Shown: piece after piece, positions 24,901 to 33,358 of the stretch | How positions within the stretch are numbered: the stretch's first letter is position 1 | Layout of the letters: each line of letters opens with the position of its first letter | Origin: Paenibacillus sp. 32O-W | GTDB taxonomy: Bacteria > Bacillota > Bacilli > Paenibacillales > NBRC-103111 | Reading direction: 5' to 3' | DNA: 36,145 nucleotides | Assembly (NCBI RefSeq): GCF_007679495.1 | Contig: NZ_VEGP01000064.1 | Span: forward strand, 1-36,145 | Made by a program: the position numbers and the translations under genes | The notes under the pieces: generated by a model | What the model was told of the DNA's origin: nothing | Database searches by the model: none | The model's input: the letters and a program-made list of their open reading frames with translations, nothing else

Positions 24901-27379
24901 TCGTAAAACGAACGTAATACGTCTTGCCGTCAATGACTCGGGACACGCTCGCTAGTCCTGTAGCATCAGCATTAACAGTCAATGTTTGTTTAGGCCCAAG
25001 TGAAATTGAAGGTTGATTGCTGTTACTTAGATGAATGTTTAGATAACTGTTCTCACCTGCTTCATTATGAGACCTAATCGCCCATCCACCTTCAACTTGT
25101 TCGAATTTCCATACCAGTCGATAGTCCACTGTGTCTTTAGAGGCATCAAAGCTGGCATACTTCAATAGCAATGGGTCTGAGCTCGTTGTATTCTCACTGG
25201 AAACGGCATACTGATCCTTGGTGCCGCCAGTTGGCGTAATGCCCGGAATCGCAAGTACGTAATCGTTGCCGCTCGTTAGGTGAGTTGCCCCGACTTTGTA
25301 GTAAGTCGGTCTAGGCGTCGGAACATCGGATACTTGGTATAGCAGAAACGATGCAGAGCTTGTTGCAGGAGCTGCTTCCCATCCGATTCCTCTTAAATTC
25401 GTAAACCGGATATAAAAAGGGATTCCTTCCAAGGCTTTAGACAGCATTACTGTCCCGTCCTCGTTGACAACCACATTCAGCTCTTGCCTTGAACCCAGAT
25501 ATGCATTGGGCTTGCTGTTTGCCATGCTGATATTCAAATAATTGTTGTCTCCCTCAACACCTTCTGCCCTCAAGCTATAACCACCGCCAAATTTCTCAAA
25601 AACCCATACCAGACTTGGATTCACCGGAGGTTGAACAGTATCGCTGAACTTCACGTGCTGGAACAGCTTCTGATCCGTGTATGCCGTTGGCTTACTGGAT
25701 AGCGCAAACAATCCTCTGCCTTGATCGTTACTGGAAATATTCTGGATGGCCAATATATATTTCGTGCCTTCCGTTAATTGCTGACCTTTGACGATGTTTG
25801 GCATTGGCATAATACGAGCGCTAGGAACCTCAAACACTCGGAAAGCATTGCTGCTATCATAAGTGCCTGCCTGCCAGCCTACGCCGCCTGCCGTCGTAAA
25901 ACGAACGTAATAGGTGGTCCCGTTCAGGCTACGCGAAATTTTTGCCGTTCCGTCAGCGTTTCTAGTAAACTTCAATTCTTGCCTGGGCCCGAGTGTTGCG
26001 CTAGCGGTTGAACCATTCATATCAAGGTTCAAATAGCTGTCCGTCCCGTCAGCACCGAGCAGCTTCAAGCTGAAGCCAGACCCGTAAGCTTCATACTTCC
26101 ATACGATGGTATCATCCAGACCATATTGTGATTCAGAGTACTTCACATGTCTGAGCATAGAGTTGTTAGAATTGATATTTTCGATACCGGATAAAGCAAA
26201 CTGACCGTGGCCTTGGTCGGTGCTGCCAATGCCGGGATGGGCAAAGATATAATACCCGCCGCTATGCATATTGCTTGAGGAAACAGGCTTGATCGGATTG
26301 TTCTCAAGCAAGGAAAGCGGAACAGCGCTCACGCGAAATGACATGCTTGGCTTATAAGAAGCGTCTGTACTGGATTGCCAGCCTACGCCGTTTAAATTAG
26401 TGAACCGCACATAATAAATCGAACCGTTTGCATTGCGGGAAATCTGTACGGTTCCATCGTCATTGATAATCAGGCTTAGTTCCTGCCGTTCACCCAGCGT
26501 CAAATCATTTCCATTAAGATTCAAGTAGGAAGCGCCTCCACTTTTGGAATAGGCTTTCAGGCTATAGCCACTTCCATAGCTTTCAATTTGCCATACGAGA
26601 ACAGCTGATATGCTCTTCAGACCGACATCAAATGGAATATGACGAAGTAATAAGGGGGCAGCATTGCCATTGCTCTCGCTTGCCAGAGCATATTCGTCCC
26701 GCCCAAGCGTATTGCTGTTAATTCCGGGAATAGAGAGTGAATAGAACCCGCCGCTGACGATCTCATGCGCGTTAATCTCTAGGATTCTATCATTTGAAAT
26801 AATCATATTTTCTGTAACGGGGAATACACGGAATGACATACTTGGCAGGTATGAATTATCCGGGCTGGATTGCCAGCCTACGCCGTTTGCATTGGTGAAC
26901 CGCACATAATAATAGGTACCGTTTACCTCACGACTAATGAGAATAGTGCCGTTATCATTTACTGTCAGGACTAACTCCTGCTGTTCGCCAAGCGTCAAGT
27001 CCACTTCCGAAATATTCAAGTAGGCATTGGTTCCATCCTCAGAGTAGGCTTTCAGACTGTAGCCTGAACCGAATGGTATTGCCTGCCATACGATTGCCTC
27101 GTTTACCTGAGGAAGTGTCTCATCAAATTTGATATGGCTGCGCAGTAACGGCGATGTGTTCGTGTTAGGATTCGAGGAGAGTGCATATTGGCCACGCCCC
27201 TGCAAGTAGCTGTTGATCCCTGGGATTGCAAACACATAATAGCCATTACTGACGATTTCGTTGCCTGTGACTTGGGTAATCCCTTGAGCATTCGCAGAAC
27301 TAGCAAACATCTGTAAGAACAAGCTAAGCAGCATAACCGAAATACTTAATTGTGTAATTCCTTTTCTCAACCTACTCAT
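21965..27379 (-). CDS. Giant secreted protein: five repeats, metallophosphatase, DUF6528-like propeller, two chitinase-A-N-like domains
   Basis: About 1804 residues. A Sec signal ends near AVANA-like SSANA|Q at residue 31. Five repeats of about 165 residues follow (roughly 40-855), each with YYVFAIPGI near its start, then YLN, LGxxQEL, and YYVRFTNxxGVGWQ, perhaps beta-trefoil-like lectin domains. A calcineurin-like phosphoesterase comes next (about 863-1200) with all metal motifs: SDLHVD, VVTGDS, NGNHDYE, LGHYP and YGHDHGG. After a small linker domain (1200-1290) comes a beta-propeller-like region (about 1295-1595: NPHSIELLPDGNIVVADS, GAHGLVWD, GAWGHDLFP, YKARTWYPS) resembling DUF6528. Two C-terminal domains have WWGNNGT/WWGTNAA and LYENG, as in chitinase A N-terminal modules. 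No LPXTG or SLH anchor. ATG 27379 follows GGGAGGAG. It probably hydrolyses a phosphoester on an extracellular glycan; that is inference. Confidence 0.9.
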   Translation of the reverse strand: MSRLRKGITQLSISVMLLSLFLQMFASSANAQGITQVTGNEIVSNGYYVFAIPGINSYLQGRGQYALSSNPNTNTSPLLRSHIKFDETLPQVNEAIVWQAIPFGSGYSLKAYSEDGTNAYLNISEVDLTLGEQQELVLTVNDNGTILISREVNGTYYYVRFTNANGVGWQSSPDNSYLPSMSFRVFPVTENMIISNDRILEINAHEIVSGGFYSLSIPGINSNTLGRDEYALASESNGNAAPLLLRHIPFDVGLKSISAVLVWQIESYGSGYSLKAYSKSGGASYLNLNGNDLTLGERQELSLIINDDGTVQISRNANGSIYYVRFTNLNGVGWQSSTDASYKPSMSFRVSAVPLSLLENNPIKPVSSSNMHSGGYYIFAHPGIGSTDQGHGQFALSGIENINSNNSMLRHVKYSESQYGLDDTIVWKYEAYGSGFSLKLLGADGTDSYLNLDMNGSTASATLGPRQELKFTRNADGTAKISRSLNGTTYYVRFTTAGGVGWQAGTYDSSNAFRVFEVPSARIMPMPNIVKGQQLTEGTKYILAIQNISSNDQGRGLFALSSKPTAYTDQKLFQHVKFSDTVQPPVNPSLVWVFEKFGGGYSLRAEGVEGDNNYLNISMANSKPNAYLGSRQELNVVVNEDGTVMLSKALEGIPFYIRFTNLRGIGWEAAPATSSASFLLYQVSDVPTPRPTYYKVGATHLTSGNDYVLAIPGITPTGGTKDQYAVSSENTTSSDPLLLKYASFDASKDTVDYRLVWKFEQVEGGWAIRSHNEAGENSYLNIHLSNSNQPSISLGPKQTLTVNADATGLASVSRVIDGKTYYVRFTTVNGQGWQASATNSNNLFHVYEVNIDKTKLDLEEPREQPLFTISALSDLHVDYGLQDNPDVIRPQIRAALGTIKTNENPDLVVVTGDSSSTTGSIPWGQETYNKFVSQVTGAFAETSKYGKVLYVNGNHDYEAGSTAYNSGAYIDSTMLSSLGQYEDVLYEGVDRTSNLLAYHYMINGIHFIGINTPYNGDETIDSNVYTPEAIDFVENTLLTIGNTERVIVLGHYPLQGSKALTAPAKALSDENGMNTRLHRIFLNYPNLIYLYGHDHGGPFIEQDTFERVTAYNADGSIEQDRNVRSTGYVSSFAGSLSYYNNRYNPGPLSAEQPAVIQSLMVYVYEDYVDLQMKNYGERNGIKKNLAPYTIPFREWITSRTYTIDHTAGTVTDIPHQTTIEAFLAGFDQSEELSVFGLDGNEITDHSRIIRSGMELKRMSGTAVLDSLQVLVNQAAVTTLPIEGNSKVPSSAETEMVALTDQQFNKIVVYKQDSPDWNDPNAIVWKWQPTTALGFTGISTFDLVTDAKLRYSEFYGGYVVVTTASRGFVGIIDYETGERLYSRATKNEENPHSIELLPDGNIVVADSVGNAVTIYASSQGDANGYYYRVELPGAHGLVWDNQRKLLWAVGDYEVVAYEITGTTERPTLTLKEGLGADLPAMEGKEGAWGHDLFPVTEGGDLLRVTAQYEVYQFNMVTGELSNTFDSHDDIFSTHVKSIGTQPYTGNIIRTVPNGTMASWATNAVDIFRFDGQGSYTHDLRIHNSEAYYKARTWYPSIRMINDMIKEEPSSPLATDKPGKPVLSSDSGYDTGLRDGNYTITMNQWWGNNGTTYKLYENGGLIDTQSLIDKSPDAQTAATVLTGRINGTYVYTCELINSYGTTNCDSITVVVADALPGNAVLSSDNWDGDGSYNVMMNMWWGTNAATFELYENGELVQSVPLLEATPGAQFATVTMTDKLAGTYEYYGKLINAAGETITEKIVVHVS
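24810..27270 (-). repeat. Five tandem coding repeats of ~495 bp in the giant gene
   Basis: Repeat units start at about 27262, 26763, 26268, 25783 and 25288, a spacing of about 485-500 bases. Each encodes a module of about 165 residues with the order GxYxxAIPGI, RGxYALSS, LLRHxxF, VW, YGSGYSLKA, YLN, LGxxQEL, DGTxxISRxxNGTxYYVRF, GWQ. The copies have diverged in protein sequence (the fourth and fifth most), so they are not a recent expansion. Internal homology could cause assembly or recombination trouble. Confidence 0.8.
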
Positions 27380-27410
27380 ACATAATGCTCCTCCCTTAGG
27401 ATTCAATTAT

Positions 27411-27455
27411 CTGCAGCCAAGTCAGATGTCGGTGGATCATCTGACTTGGCTGCAG
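27411..27455 (-). other. Perfect 18-bp intercistronic hairpin after the operon 3 binding-protein gene
   Basis: CTGCAGCCAAGTCAGATG (27411-27428) is exactly complementary to 27438-27455, with a 9-base loop. It sits between the binding-protein stop (27519) and the giant-protein start. Without a T-run it is unlikely to be a full terminator; it may protect the upstream mRNA or reduce read-through into the giant gene. Confidence 0.75.
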
Positions 27456-27518
27456 GAGTTGTTCGATTAAATCGAAATAATTAGCAATAGAGGGCATCAC
27501 AAGCTCATTGACTGCATT

Positions 27519-29063
27519 TTATTGTAATGATTTCCACAGCTCGTTGGCTTGCTCTTCGATGAGTTTACCGCCTTGAGCATAGTATTTTTTGATAAATTCG
27601 TCGTACTTCTCTACAGGCCACACGCCCGTAACGATCTTGACCAAATATTCCATCCACAGCTTAGTCTCGAGATCTGGATAATCCATCTCTGCTGGAACCG
27701 ATTTCCACAAGGCATTGGAGATCACATGTTTGTTCACAATTTCAATGGCCTCACGAACTTCTGGCTTCGCTGAACGACGATCGGTAACAATAACGAATCG
27801 AACCGGGTTGGAATACCCTTTCTTATACAGCTCGGCATACGGAGTAATCAATTCGATTGTATCCGTAGCGCGGTCGTAAGTGAAATCCTCATTCTCGATG
27901 CCGTACATCATGTGATTGAATCCGCCTTCATCGCTCTGATCGGCAACCCAATTCAGATATTGGAACAATTTCTTGGGATCCTGAACTTTAGCCGACAGTG
28001 CTGTGAACTCCGAATTATAGAGCTTTTCTTGATAGCCTTGCTTACCAGCCGGACCTTTCGGCGCTTCCAGCATGATGAGCTTGGCATTGGGATTGGCTTC
28101 ATGCAGCGAAGTTGCAAGTGGGCTAGACATCTTTTCCGTATAATACACATCTCCCTCGAACACTCCGACCAGAGAGTTTACAACCAGCTCATCTCTTTGT
28201 TTGGATTCCATAATCGGGAAGTCGTGAGCAATAAGACCTTCCGCATACCATTTCTGTAGTAAAGCAAGGCCCTCTTTCATTTCGGGAAGCACGAGCCCTT
28301 TCTTAATTCCTCCGTCTACCTCAGTCCAATATTTAGGGATAATGCCATACGCGCCAAAGATCGCATTGAAATTCGTCTCGTTGGAAACTCCCAGACCGAA
28401 TGTATCGTCTTTGCCGTTCTTGTCAGGATCTTGTGTAACAAAGGCTTGCAATACGGCATACAACTCATCTAGTGTGGTCGGCTGACTCAGTTTGAGGTTA
28501 TCCAGCCAATCTTGTCGAATGGTAAGTCCAAGTGTACTGGGCAAGTTAAACGGCTTGTCGTTTCTTCCCTTTGGAATGCCGTAAATTTTACCGTTAAACG
28601 TGACTTCCTTCCAGAATTCTTCCGGAATGATCTTCATTAGATTTGGAGCATCCTTCAGATACTCATCCAGTGGCAGAAGCAGTCCCTCTTCGGAGAACCG
28701 TGCGAGCGTCTTCGAATCGATGTCGAAATAGTCAGGAAGCTGGCTTGAGGTAGCAAGAATGTTCAGCTTGGTAAAGTAATCGTCTCCGCTTGCGAGAGTA
28801 ACCTTGAAATCGAATCCCTTCGCTCCAGTTTTCTCAAATGCCTCAAGGAGCGTTTTCTTGCCCACGCCGCCATCCGCCGGATACTCCGGAGCGGCAAATT
28901 TGCGGAGGATTTCATAGGTAGTCGTTTTCACTTCTTTAATTGCTGGAGTCGCGGTAGCAGTCACAGCCGCATCCTTCTCATTTTTTGCACTGCAACCAGC
29001 GGAAACAATCGATACTGCGAGCACGCTTGCCAACATCATCTTTCTTTTTGGAGCCTGAAGCAT
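27519..29063 (-). CDS. Sugar ABC transporter substrate-binding lipoprotein (operon 3)
   Basis: About 514 residues with a lipoprotein signal MLQAPKRKMMLASVLAVSIV then SAGC, with the lipidated Cys at residue 24, and an Ala/Thr-rich linker before the binding domain (TTTYEILRKFAAPEYP, LPDYFDIDSKTLARF, RQDWLDNLKLSQPTTLDELY). The Asp-rich DPDKNGKDDTFGLG near the middle resembles a calcium-binding loop found in this family. The ATG at 29063 has TTAGGAGGT upstream; the longer in-frame start overlaps the permease gene. Third gene of the operon, just after the two permeases, and followed by an 18-bp hairpin. The ligand is unknown, presumably a sugar released by the giant secreted enzyme. Confidence 0.9.
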   Translation of the reverse strand: MLQAPKRKMMLASVLAVSIVSAGCSAKNEKDAAVTATATPAIKEVKTTTYEILRKFAAPEYPADGGVGKKTLLEAFEKTGAKGFDFKVTLASGDDYFTKLNILATSSQLPDYFDIDSKTLARFSEEGLLLPLDEYLKDAPNLMKIIPEEFWKEVTFNGKIYGIPKGRNDKPFNLPSTLGLTIRQDWLDNLKLSQPTTLDELYAVLQAFVTQDPDKNGKDDTFGLGVSNETNFNAIFGAYGIIPKYWTEVDGGIKKGLVLPEMKEGLALLQKWYAEGLIAHDFPIMESKQRDELVVNSLVGVFEGDVYYTEKMSSPLATSLHEANPNAKLIMLEAPKGPAGKQGYQEKLYNSEFTALSAKVQDPKKLFQYLNWVADQSDEGGFNHMMYGIENEDFTYDRATDTIELITPYAELYKKGYSNPVRFVIVTDRRSAKPEVREAIEIVNKHVISNALWKSVPAEMDYPDLETKLWMEYLVKIVTGVWPVEKYDEFIKKYYAQGGKLIEEQANELWKSLQ

Positions 29064-29085
29064 GGGATGACCTCCTAATATTTTT

Positions 29086-29946
29086 TTACCCTTTGACCGA
29101 TCCAATCATTGCGCCTTTCACGAAGAAACGCTGCAAGAATGGATACACCATCAATATAGGGATCAAAGAGACAACAATTGTGGCTGCAATGACAGAATCC
29201 GAAGAAGCTGCATTGAGCTCGCCCATCGCTTCCGCATCAACTTGACCGGCAATAATTTGACGAAGCAAGACGGGTAAGGTCATGTGCGCTTTATCGTTCA
29301 AATAGATAAAAGATTGGAAGAAGTTATTCCATAAGCTAACCGCCATCCACAGGGCCAATGTTGCCAGTACCGGCTTGCATAGCGGCAATATAATCGTAAA
29401 AAAGATACGAATCGGATTGGCGCCATCGATCATAGCCGATTCTTCCAGTTCCTCGGGGATCGTTCGAATGAAGCTGAGCATGACGATGACATTGAAAGCG
29501 CTTATGAGATTCAGGACGATGATGGCCCATAAAGTATTAATGAGGTGCAGTTCTTTCATCACCAGGTAAGTCGGGATCAGGCCTCCGCTGAAGATCATAG
29601 TGAACAATACAATGAGCATAAACAACTTCTTGAGCGGGAGCGTCCGTTTGGCCAGTGGATAGGCAGTGCTTGACGTTAATAGAAGCGCTAGTACTGTTCC
29701 TACGATGGTAATAAAGAGGGAATTGCCATACGCCGTCCACAAATAATCGCTCTTTATTATGATGTGGTACGCATCCAGTCTGAAGTCAACGGGCCATAAG
29801 AACATGCCCCCCCGCATTACCGCATCACCCGAGCTTAACGACCGGGAAATCTCTCGCCATAGTGGATAGATCGTGGCAAGACCTAATAATGAAAGCAAAA
29901 CGGCATTGACTGTGTTAAACAAGCGATTTCCGAATGAAGAATGCAT
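29086..29946 (-). CDS. ABC sugar transporter permease, YtcP type (operon 3)
   Basis: A 286-residue membrane permease: TM1 LFNTVNAVLLSLLGLATIYP, FTMIFSGGLIPTYLV in the middle, EAA loop EESAMIDGANPIRIFFTIIL near residue 170, and a C-terminal KGAMIGSVKG. GAGGAGG precedes the ATG, and the stop of the upstream permease lies within that ribosome site region, so the two are coupled. It forms the channel with the LplB-type permease upstream. Confidence 0.9.
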   Translation of the reverse strand: MHSSFGNRLFNTVNAVLLSLLGLATIYPLWREISRSLSSGDAVMRGGMFLWPVDFRLDAYHIIIKSDYLWTAYGNSLFITIVGTVLALLLTSSTAYPLAKRTLPLKKLFMLIVLFTMIFSGGLIPTYLVMKELHLINTLWAIIVLNLISAFNVIVMLSFIRTIPEELEESAMIDGANPIRIFFTIILPLCKPVLATLALWMAVSLWNNFFQSFIYLNDKAHMTLPVLLRQIIAGQVDAEAMGELNAASSDSVIAATIVVSLIPILMVYPFLQRFFVKGAMIGSVKG

Positions 29947-29956
29947 CAGTACCTCC

Positions 29957-30901
29957 TCACCATATTCCTTGTTCGCCGAATTTCTTGGCTAATCGGTTGG
30001 TTAATACAATCAAGATCAACCCAACTACAGACTGGAACAACCCTGCGGCTGTGGCGAACGGATATCTTCCCATCGTAATCCCCACTCTGTATACATAAGT
30101 ATCCAGTACATCCGCAACCTCATAAACGAGTGGGTTGTACAAGTTGTAGATTTGATCGAAGCCTACGTTCAAAATATGACCTGTTTTCAAAATAAGCAAA
30201 ATGACGATCGTGCCCGCAATCGAAGGCAATGTAATATGGCGGACTAATTGAAAGCGGTTAGCTCCATCAATTTTGGCAGCATCGTAGAGCTCCATGTTAA
30301 TGCCAGAGATCGCTGCCATATAAATAATGGTCCCCCATCCGACCTCCTTCCACAGCTCAGACAGTACGAGTAATCCCCGAAAGCTGCCCGGATCCATCAA
30401 TGGCGAGGTTTGGAGTCCAAACATCTCCAACAATCCGCTCTTGGAAGAAAACAACGAATATAACACCCCTCCAAGAATGACCCAAGACAAGAAATGTGGA
30501 AAGTAAACAACCGTCTGAATGACCCGCTTAAAACCGACATGATACACTTCATTGAGCAGAAGCGCCAATATAATCGGTGCCGGGAAGTTGAACACCAGCT
30601 TATAGACGCTGAGAATGATCGTATTCCTCAGCGCCACCCAGAAATCAGGTGAATCAAACAATAACTGAAACCATTTGAGCCCGGCCCAAGGGCTTCCCAT
30701 TACGCCATCTATTAACCGAAAATCTTTGAATGCGATTACAATACCAGCCATAGGCCAATAATGGATCAACAAGAAGTAAAGGATACCAGGAAGCAGCAGC
30801 ACAAAATAATATTTGTGGCTTGCAAACGGCTTCCACGCTTTCCTCCAATACATTGATAAAAATGATAGTGTGGATGTTCGAGCCGTAGAAGGTAACGCCA
30901 A
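29957..30901 (-). CDS. ABC sugar transporter permease, LplB type (operon 3)
   Basis: A 314-residue membrane permease and first gene of operon 3. It has an N-terminal TM (YYFVLLLPGILYFLLIHYWP), the FKDFRLIDGVMGSPWAGL segment shared by this family, further membrane spans and the EAA loop YDAAKIDGANRFQLVRHITL near residue 210. The start is TTG at 30901 with AAAGGAGG 7 bases upstream. The promoter region between it and the AraC gene holds an 11-bp inverted repeat and a TATAGT -10 element. Confidence 0.9.
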   Translation of the reverse strand: MALPSTARTSTLSFLSMYWRKAWKPFASHKYYFVLLLPGILYFLLIHYWPMAGIVIAFKDFRLIDGVMGSPWAGLKWFQLLFDSPDFWVALRNTIILSVYKLVFNFPAPIILALLLNEVYHVGFKRVIQTVVYFPHFLSWVILGGVLYSLFSSKSGLLEMFGLQTSPLMDPGSFRGLLVLSELWKEVGWGTIIYMAAISGINMELYDAAKIDGANRFQLVRHITLPSIAGTIVILLILKTGHILNVGFDQIYNLYNPLVYEVADVLDTYVYRVGITMGRYPFATAAGLFQSVVGLILIVLTNRLAKKFGEQGIW

Positions 30902-30941
30902 TCTAAATCCTCCTTTCGTATGGTCGTGTGCTTGCCTTTAC

Positions 30942-31042
30942 ACTATAAGACATTCCCGAATAGGAGGAAATTACGAGTTTTTGATTCGAATGGGCGTTAT
31001 TGCGCAAAAATTGCCGGGTGACAAAAAAAATCCATTCGAATC
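30942..31042 (-). promoter_or_regulatory. Operon 3 promoter region with inverted repeat
   Basis: On the minus strand a -10 like TATAGT (30942-30947) lies about 41 bases before the TTG start, without a recognisable -35. Upstream, GATTCGAATGG (30983-30993) and CCATTCGAATC (31032-31042) form an inverted repeat around 38 bases that include a T-run and TTGCGCAA. A missing -35 plus upstream sites suits activation by the neighbouring AraC protein. The structure overlaps the stop codon of the AraC gene and might also act as its terminator. Confidence 0.35.
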
Positions 31043-33287
31043 AAGAAAGATCCATCACCTTTTTGCGGTATTCGCCCGGGGTCGTCCCTTCCGCCTTCTT
31101 GAATGAACGGATGAACGTATGGGCGTCATTATAGCCGATTAATTGGCTGATTTGCTGCAGCGACTTCGATTTGTCTTTCAGCAGCGTTTTGCTCATCGCC
31201 AATCTCCGTTCGGTTAAATATTCAAGCGGAGACTTGCCTACCTCTGCTTTGAAGATCCTGCTCAGATGCGACGGACTTATGCCGATATGAGAAGCAATAT
31301 CCGATATGGAAATGTTATTCGCATAATGGGCCTCTATATAGTCCATCGCCTGCCGGACCCATGGGCTGCTGCCCTCCGCCTGCTTCCGTACCGTCTCCAA
31401 ATAATCCATGATTTGCCCGATTTGACGCATTAGCATACTGCGGAGCTCCGACTGGTTCTGGCATTGCTGAAGCTGAAGCAGATCCACCTGGTCCATCAGC
31501 GGTTCAATGTCGTACCCTTCCTGTACCAAGGAGCCGAGAACATGACTCATCAGCATCACGATCATTTGCAGCAGCTTCGGATACGGTGAGCCGCTGCTTG
31601 ATAAATAACGGTCGAACAGCTCCGACATATAATGCTCCACCCGGCTCTGGTCCCCGGCCAGGATCGTGTTCAATATCTTCTTCTGATAAGCCGCCGGATA
31701 TTGAAAATGACCGGATTCCTTCGCCTCCTCCACGAAGCATACAGCAGATTGCGGCAGGAAAGCTTTATAGGTCATGGCTCGCTTTACCTGCTCGTAAGCT
31801 TCAGCCAGCTGATCCAAAGGGCCGATCCCGCTGACGAAGAAGTAAAGCTCCGCCTTCAGGCGGCTGTGGGCCAGCCGCTGGATCGTCCGGCAGCCGTCCT
31901 CCAGCTCGGCCATTAGCTCGCCGTCGAACACTTCCCGGTCGAAATTGAGGATGAAGGCGAACTTGCCGCGGTCGAGAATCGTCCCTGCCGCCATAAATCG
32001 GGCCCGCAGCTCGTCCTCCGCCAGGCTGAACAAGAACAGCGTATGCCCGGCCGAGCTATCCCGGTCACGCATACTCTCGTCCACTACAACAAGTACAGCG
32101 TGATAAGGAGATACAAATTGAATGCCGGCCTCGGAGAATCGGCGGGCCGCGTCCGGATCTTCGGGCTGATGATTGTGAAGCCATTCGTGCACGACATGAT
32201 TGCGGACAATCGGTTCATTGTGCCGAATCGTAGTAATCAAATTATGAATCGCCCGGTTGACAACCGCGTATGCGTCCTGGCTGTCTCCGGGAGCTCTCAT
32301 CACGAATTCCTGAAGCTTCGTTGCCAGACGCCGCCACGGATCATACAGAATCGAGGCGAACAAGTAGGACAATCCGATTCCGACGGCAAGTACGCCAAGC
32401 ATAATGAGGACAGCCTGGCGGATAGCATCCGTAACGACTGGAGTGTAGGGCCCTGCAGGGGTGAGCTGCATTAAAGCCCAGCCATTCGTCGTGCTTTTGG
32501 CACCGCTAAGGATGTATTTCTTCCCGGCGAGCGAAACCGTTTCCGTATAGATGGCCCCCGGTCCGAGCTTCGGAAGCATTTTATCCAAATCCAGCCCCTC
32601 TACCGTTGAGGAAACCGGACGCCCCCATGGATCGGCTACGATCAACGGTCCCGACATCTGTGAATTCAAGTTCAGCAAAGTGCTCATAAAAACATCCTTG
32701 TGGATATTGAACACCAAGTAGCCTAAAGCCGTTTTCTGCGTGGCGGGCACCGGCTTGACGAAGGACAGAATCTCCTTCCCGGGCTCCCCCGGCCGTTCGC
32801 GCAAGCCGACCCAGGGGCGCGGAAATTCAGACGCAGCTCCGGTTACCCGGTTCAGAAAGTCCTTATCGTAAAAGTCCTTAAGGTCATACAAGCCCTCATT
32901 GACCGTCAATACTTTCCCGTTCTGCAGAATATCCAGATAGATCGATTCAAACAGCGCATTGGAATTCATCCAGCTTCGCAGCTGCCCTTTAATATCCGCA
33001 TATTGATAAGCCTGCAGGTCGAATGGGCGGTTCAACATTTCCAGCACATCCGGAGTCAGTGAGATTTGCAAAGAGATTTGTCCGAATTGGTCCAGCAGCA
33101 GATCCAGATTGCGGGAAGCGGATTCCAGAGCGGCTTCGGAAACGCTTACAGTTTGCTGCACAGCATCCCGGTATTTGCTGTAAATCTGCCACGCCAGAAG
33201 CAGCAAAGTAGGAATCAGAATCATGGTGAAGAACAGGATCAAATATTTGCGAAACGCGGATTTTGTCTCTGAGATATGGCGGATCAT
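31041..33287 (-). CDS. Membrane-anchored AraC-type regulator (operon 3)
   Basis: A 748-residue one-component regulator with the same layout as the operon 2 protein: TM1 at about residues 15-34 (YLILFFTMILIPTLLLLAWQ), an extracellular sensor of about 250 residues (CACHE-like by position), TM2 near 290-312 (AVLIMLGVLAVGIGLSYLFA), a cytoplasmic linker, and C-terminal AraC helix-turn-helix motifs (ISISDIASHIGISPSHLSRI and SLQQISQLIGYNDAHTFIRS, ending in GTTPGEYRKK). GAGGAG precedes the ATG. It lies upstream of and in the same direction as operon 3 and has its own sigmaA promoter, so it probably senses the extracellular sugar and activates the importer. By eye its composition looks more GC-rich than the operon it precedes. 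Confidence 0.9.
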   Translation of the reverse strand: MIRHISETKSAFRKYLILFFTMILIPTLLLLAWQIYSKYRDAVQQTVSVSEAALESASRNLDLLLDQFGQISLQISLTPDVLEMLNRPFDLQAYQYADIKGQLRSWMNSNALFESIYLDILQNGKVLTVNEGLYDLKDFYDKDFLNRVTGAASEFPRPWVGLRERPGEPGKEILSFVKPVPATQKTALGYLVFNIHKDVFMSTLLNLNSQMSGPLIVADPWGRPVSSTVEGLDLDKMLPKLGPGAIYTETVSLAGKKYILSGAKSTTNGWALMQLTPAGPYTPVVTDAIRQAVLIMLGVLAVGIGLSYLFASILYDPWRRLATKLQEFVMRAPGDSQDAYAVVNRAIHNLITTIRHNEPIVRNHVVHEWLHNHQPEDPDAARRFSEAGIQFVSPYHAVLVVVDESMRDRDSSAGHTLFLFSLAEDELRARFMAAGTILDRGKFAFILNFDREVFDGELMAELEDGCRTIQRLAHSRLKAELYFFVSGIGPLDQLAEAYEQVKRAMTYKAFLPQSAVCFVEEAKESGHFQYPAAYQKKILNTILAGDQSRVEHYMSELFDRYLSSSGSPYPKLLQMIVMLMSHVLGSLVQEGYDIEPLMDQVDLLQLQQCQNQSELRSMLMRQIGQIMDYLETVRKQAEGSSPWVRQAMDYIEAHYANNISISDIASHIGISPSHLSRIFKAEVGKSPLEYLTERRLAMSKTLLKDKSKSLQQISQLIGYNDAHTFIRSFKKAEGTTPGEYRKKVMDLS

Positions 33288-33329
33288 CGAAATCTCACTC
33301 CTCTAACGCATCGTTAAATCTCTTTTTCT

Positions 33330-33358
33330 ATCATGGTTGCTCCTGCCTCGTTTGTCAA
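33330..33358 (-). promoter_or_regulatory. SigmaA promoter of the operon 3 AraC gene
   Basis: On the minus strand TTGACA (33353-33358) is followed after 17 bases by CATGAT (33330-33335), four of six matches to the -10 consensus. It lies about 43 bases before the ATG at 33287. Confidence 0.6.
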
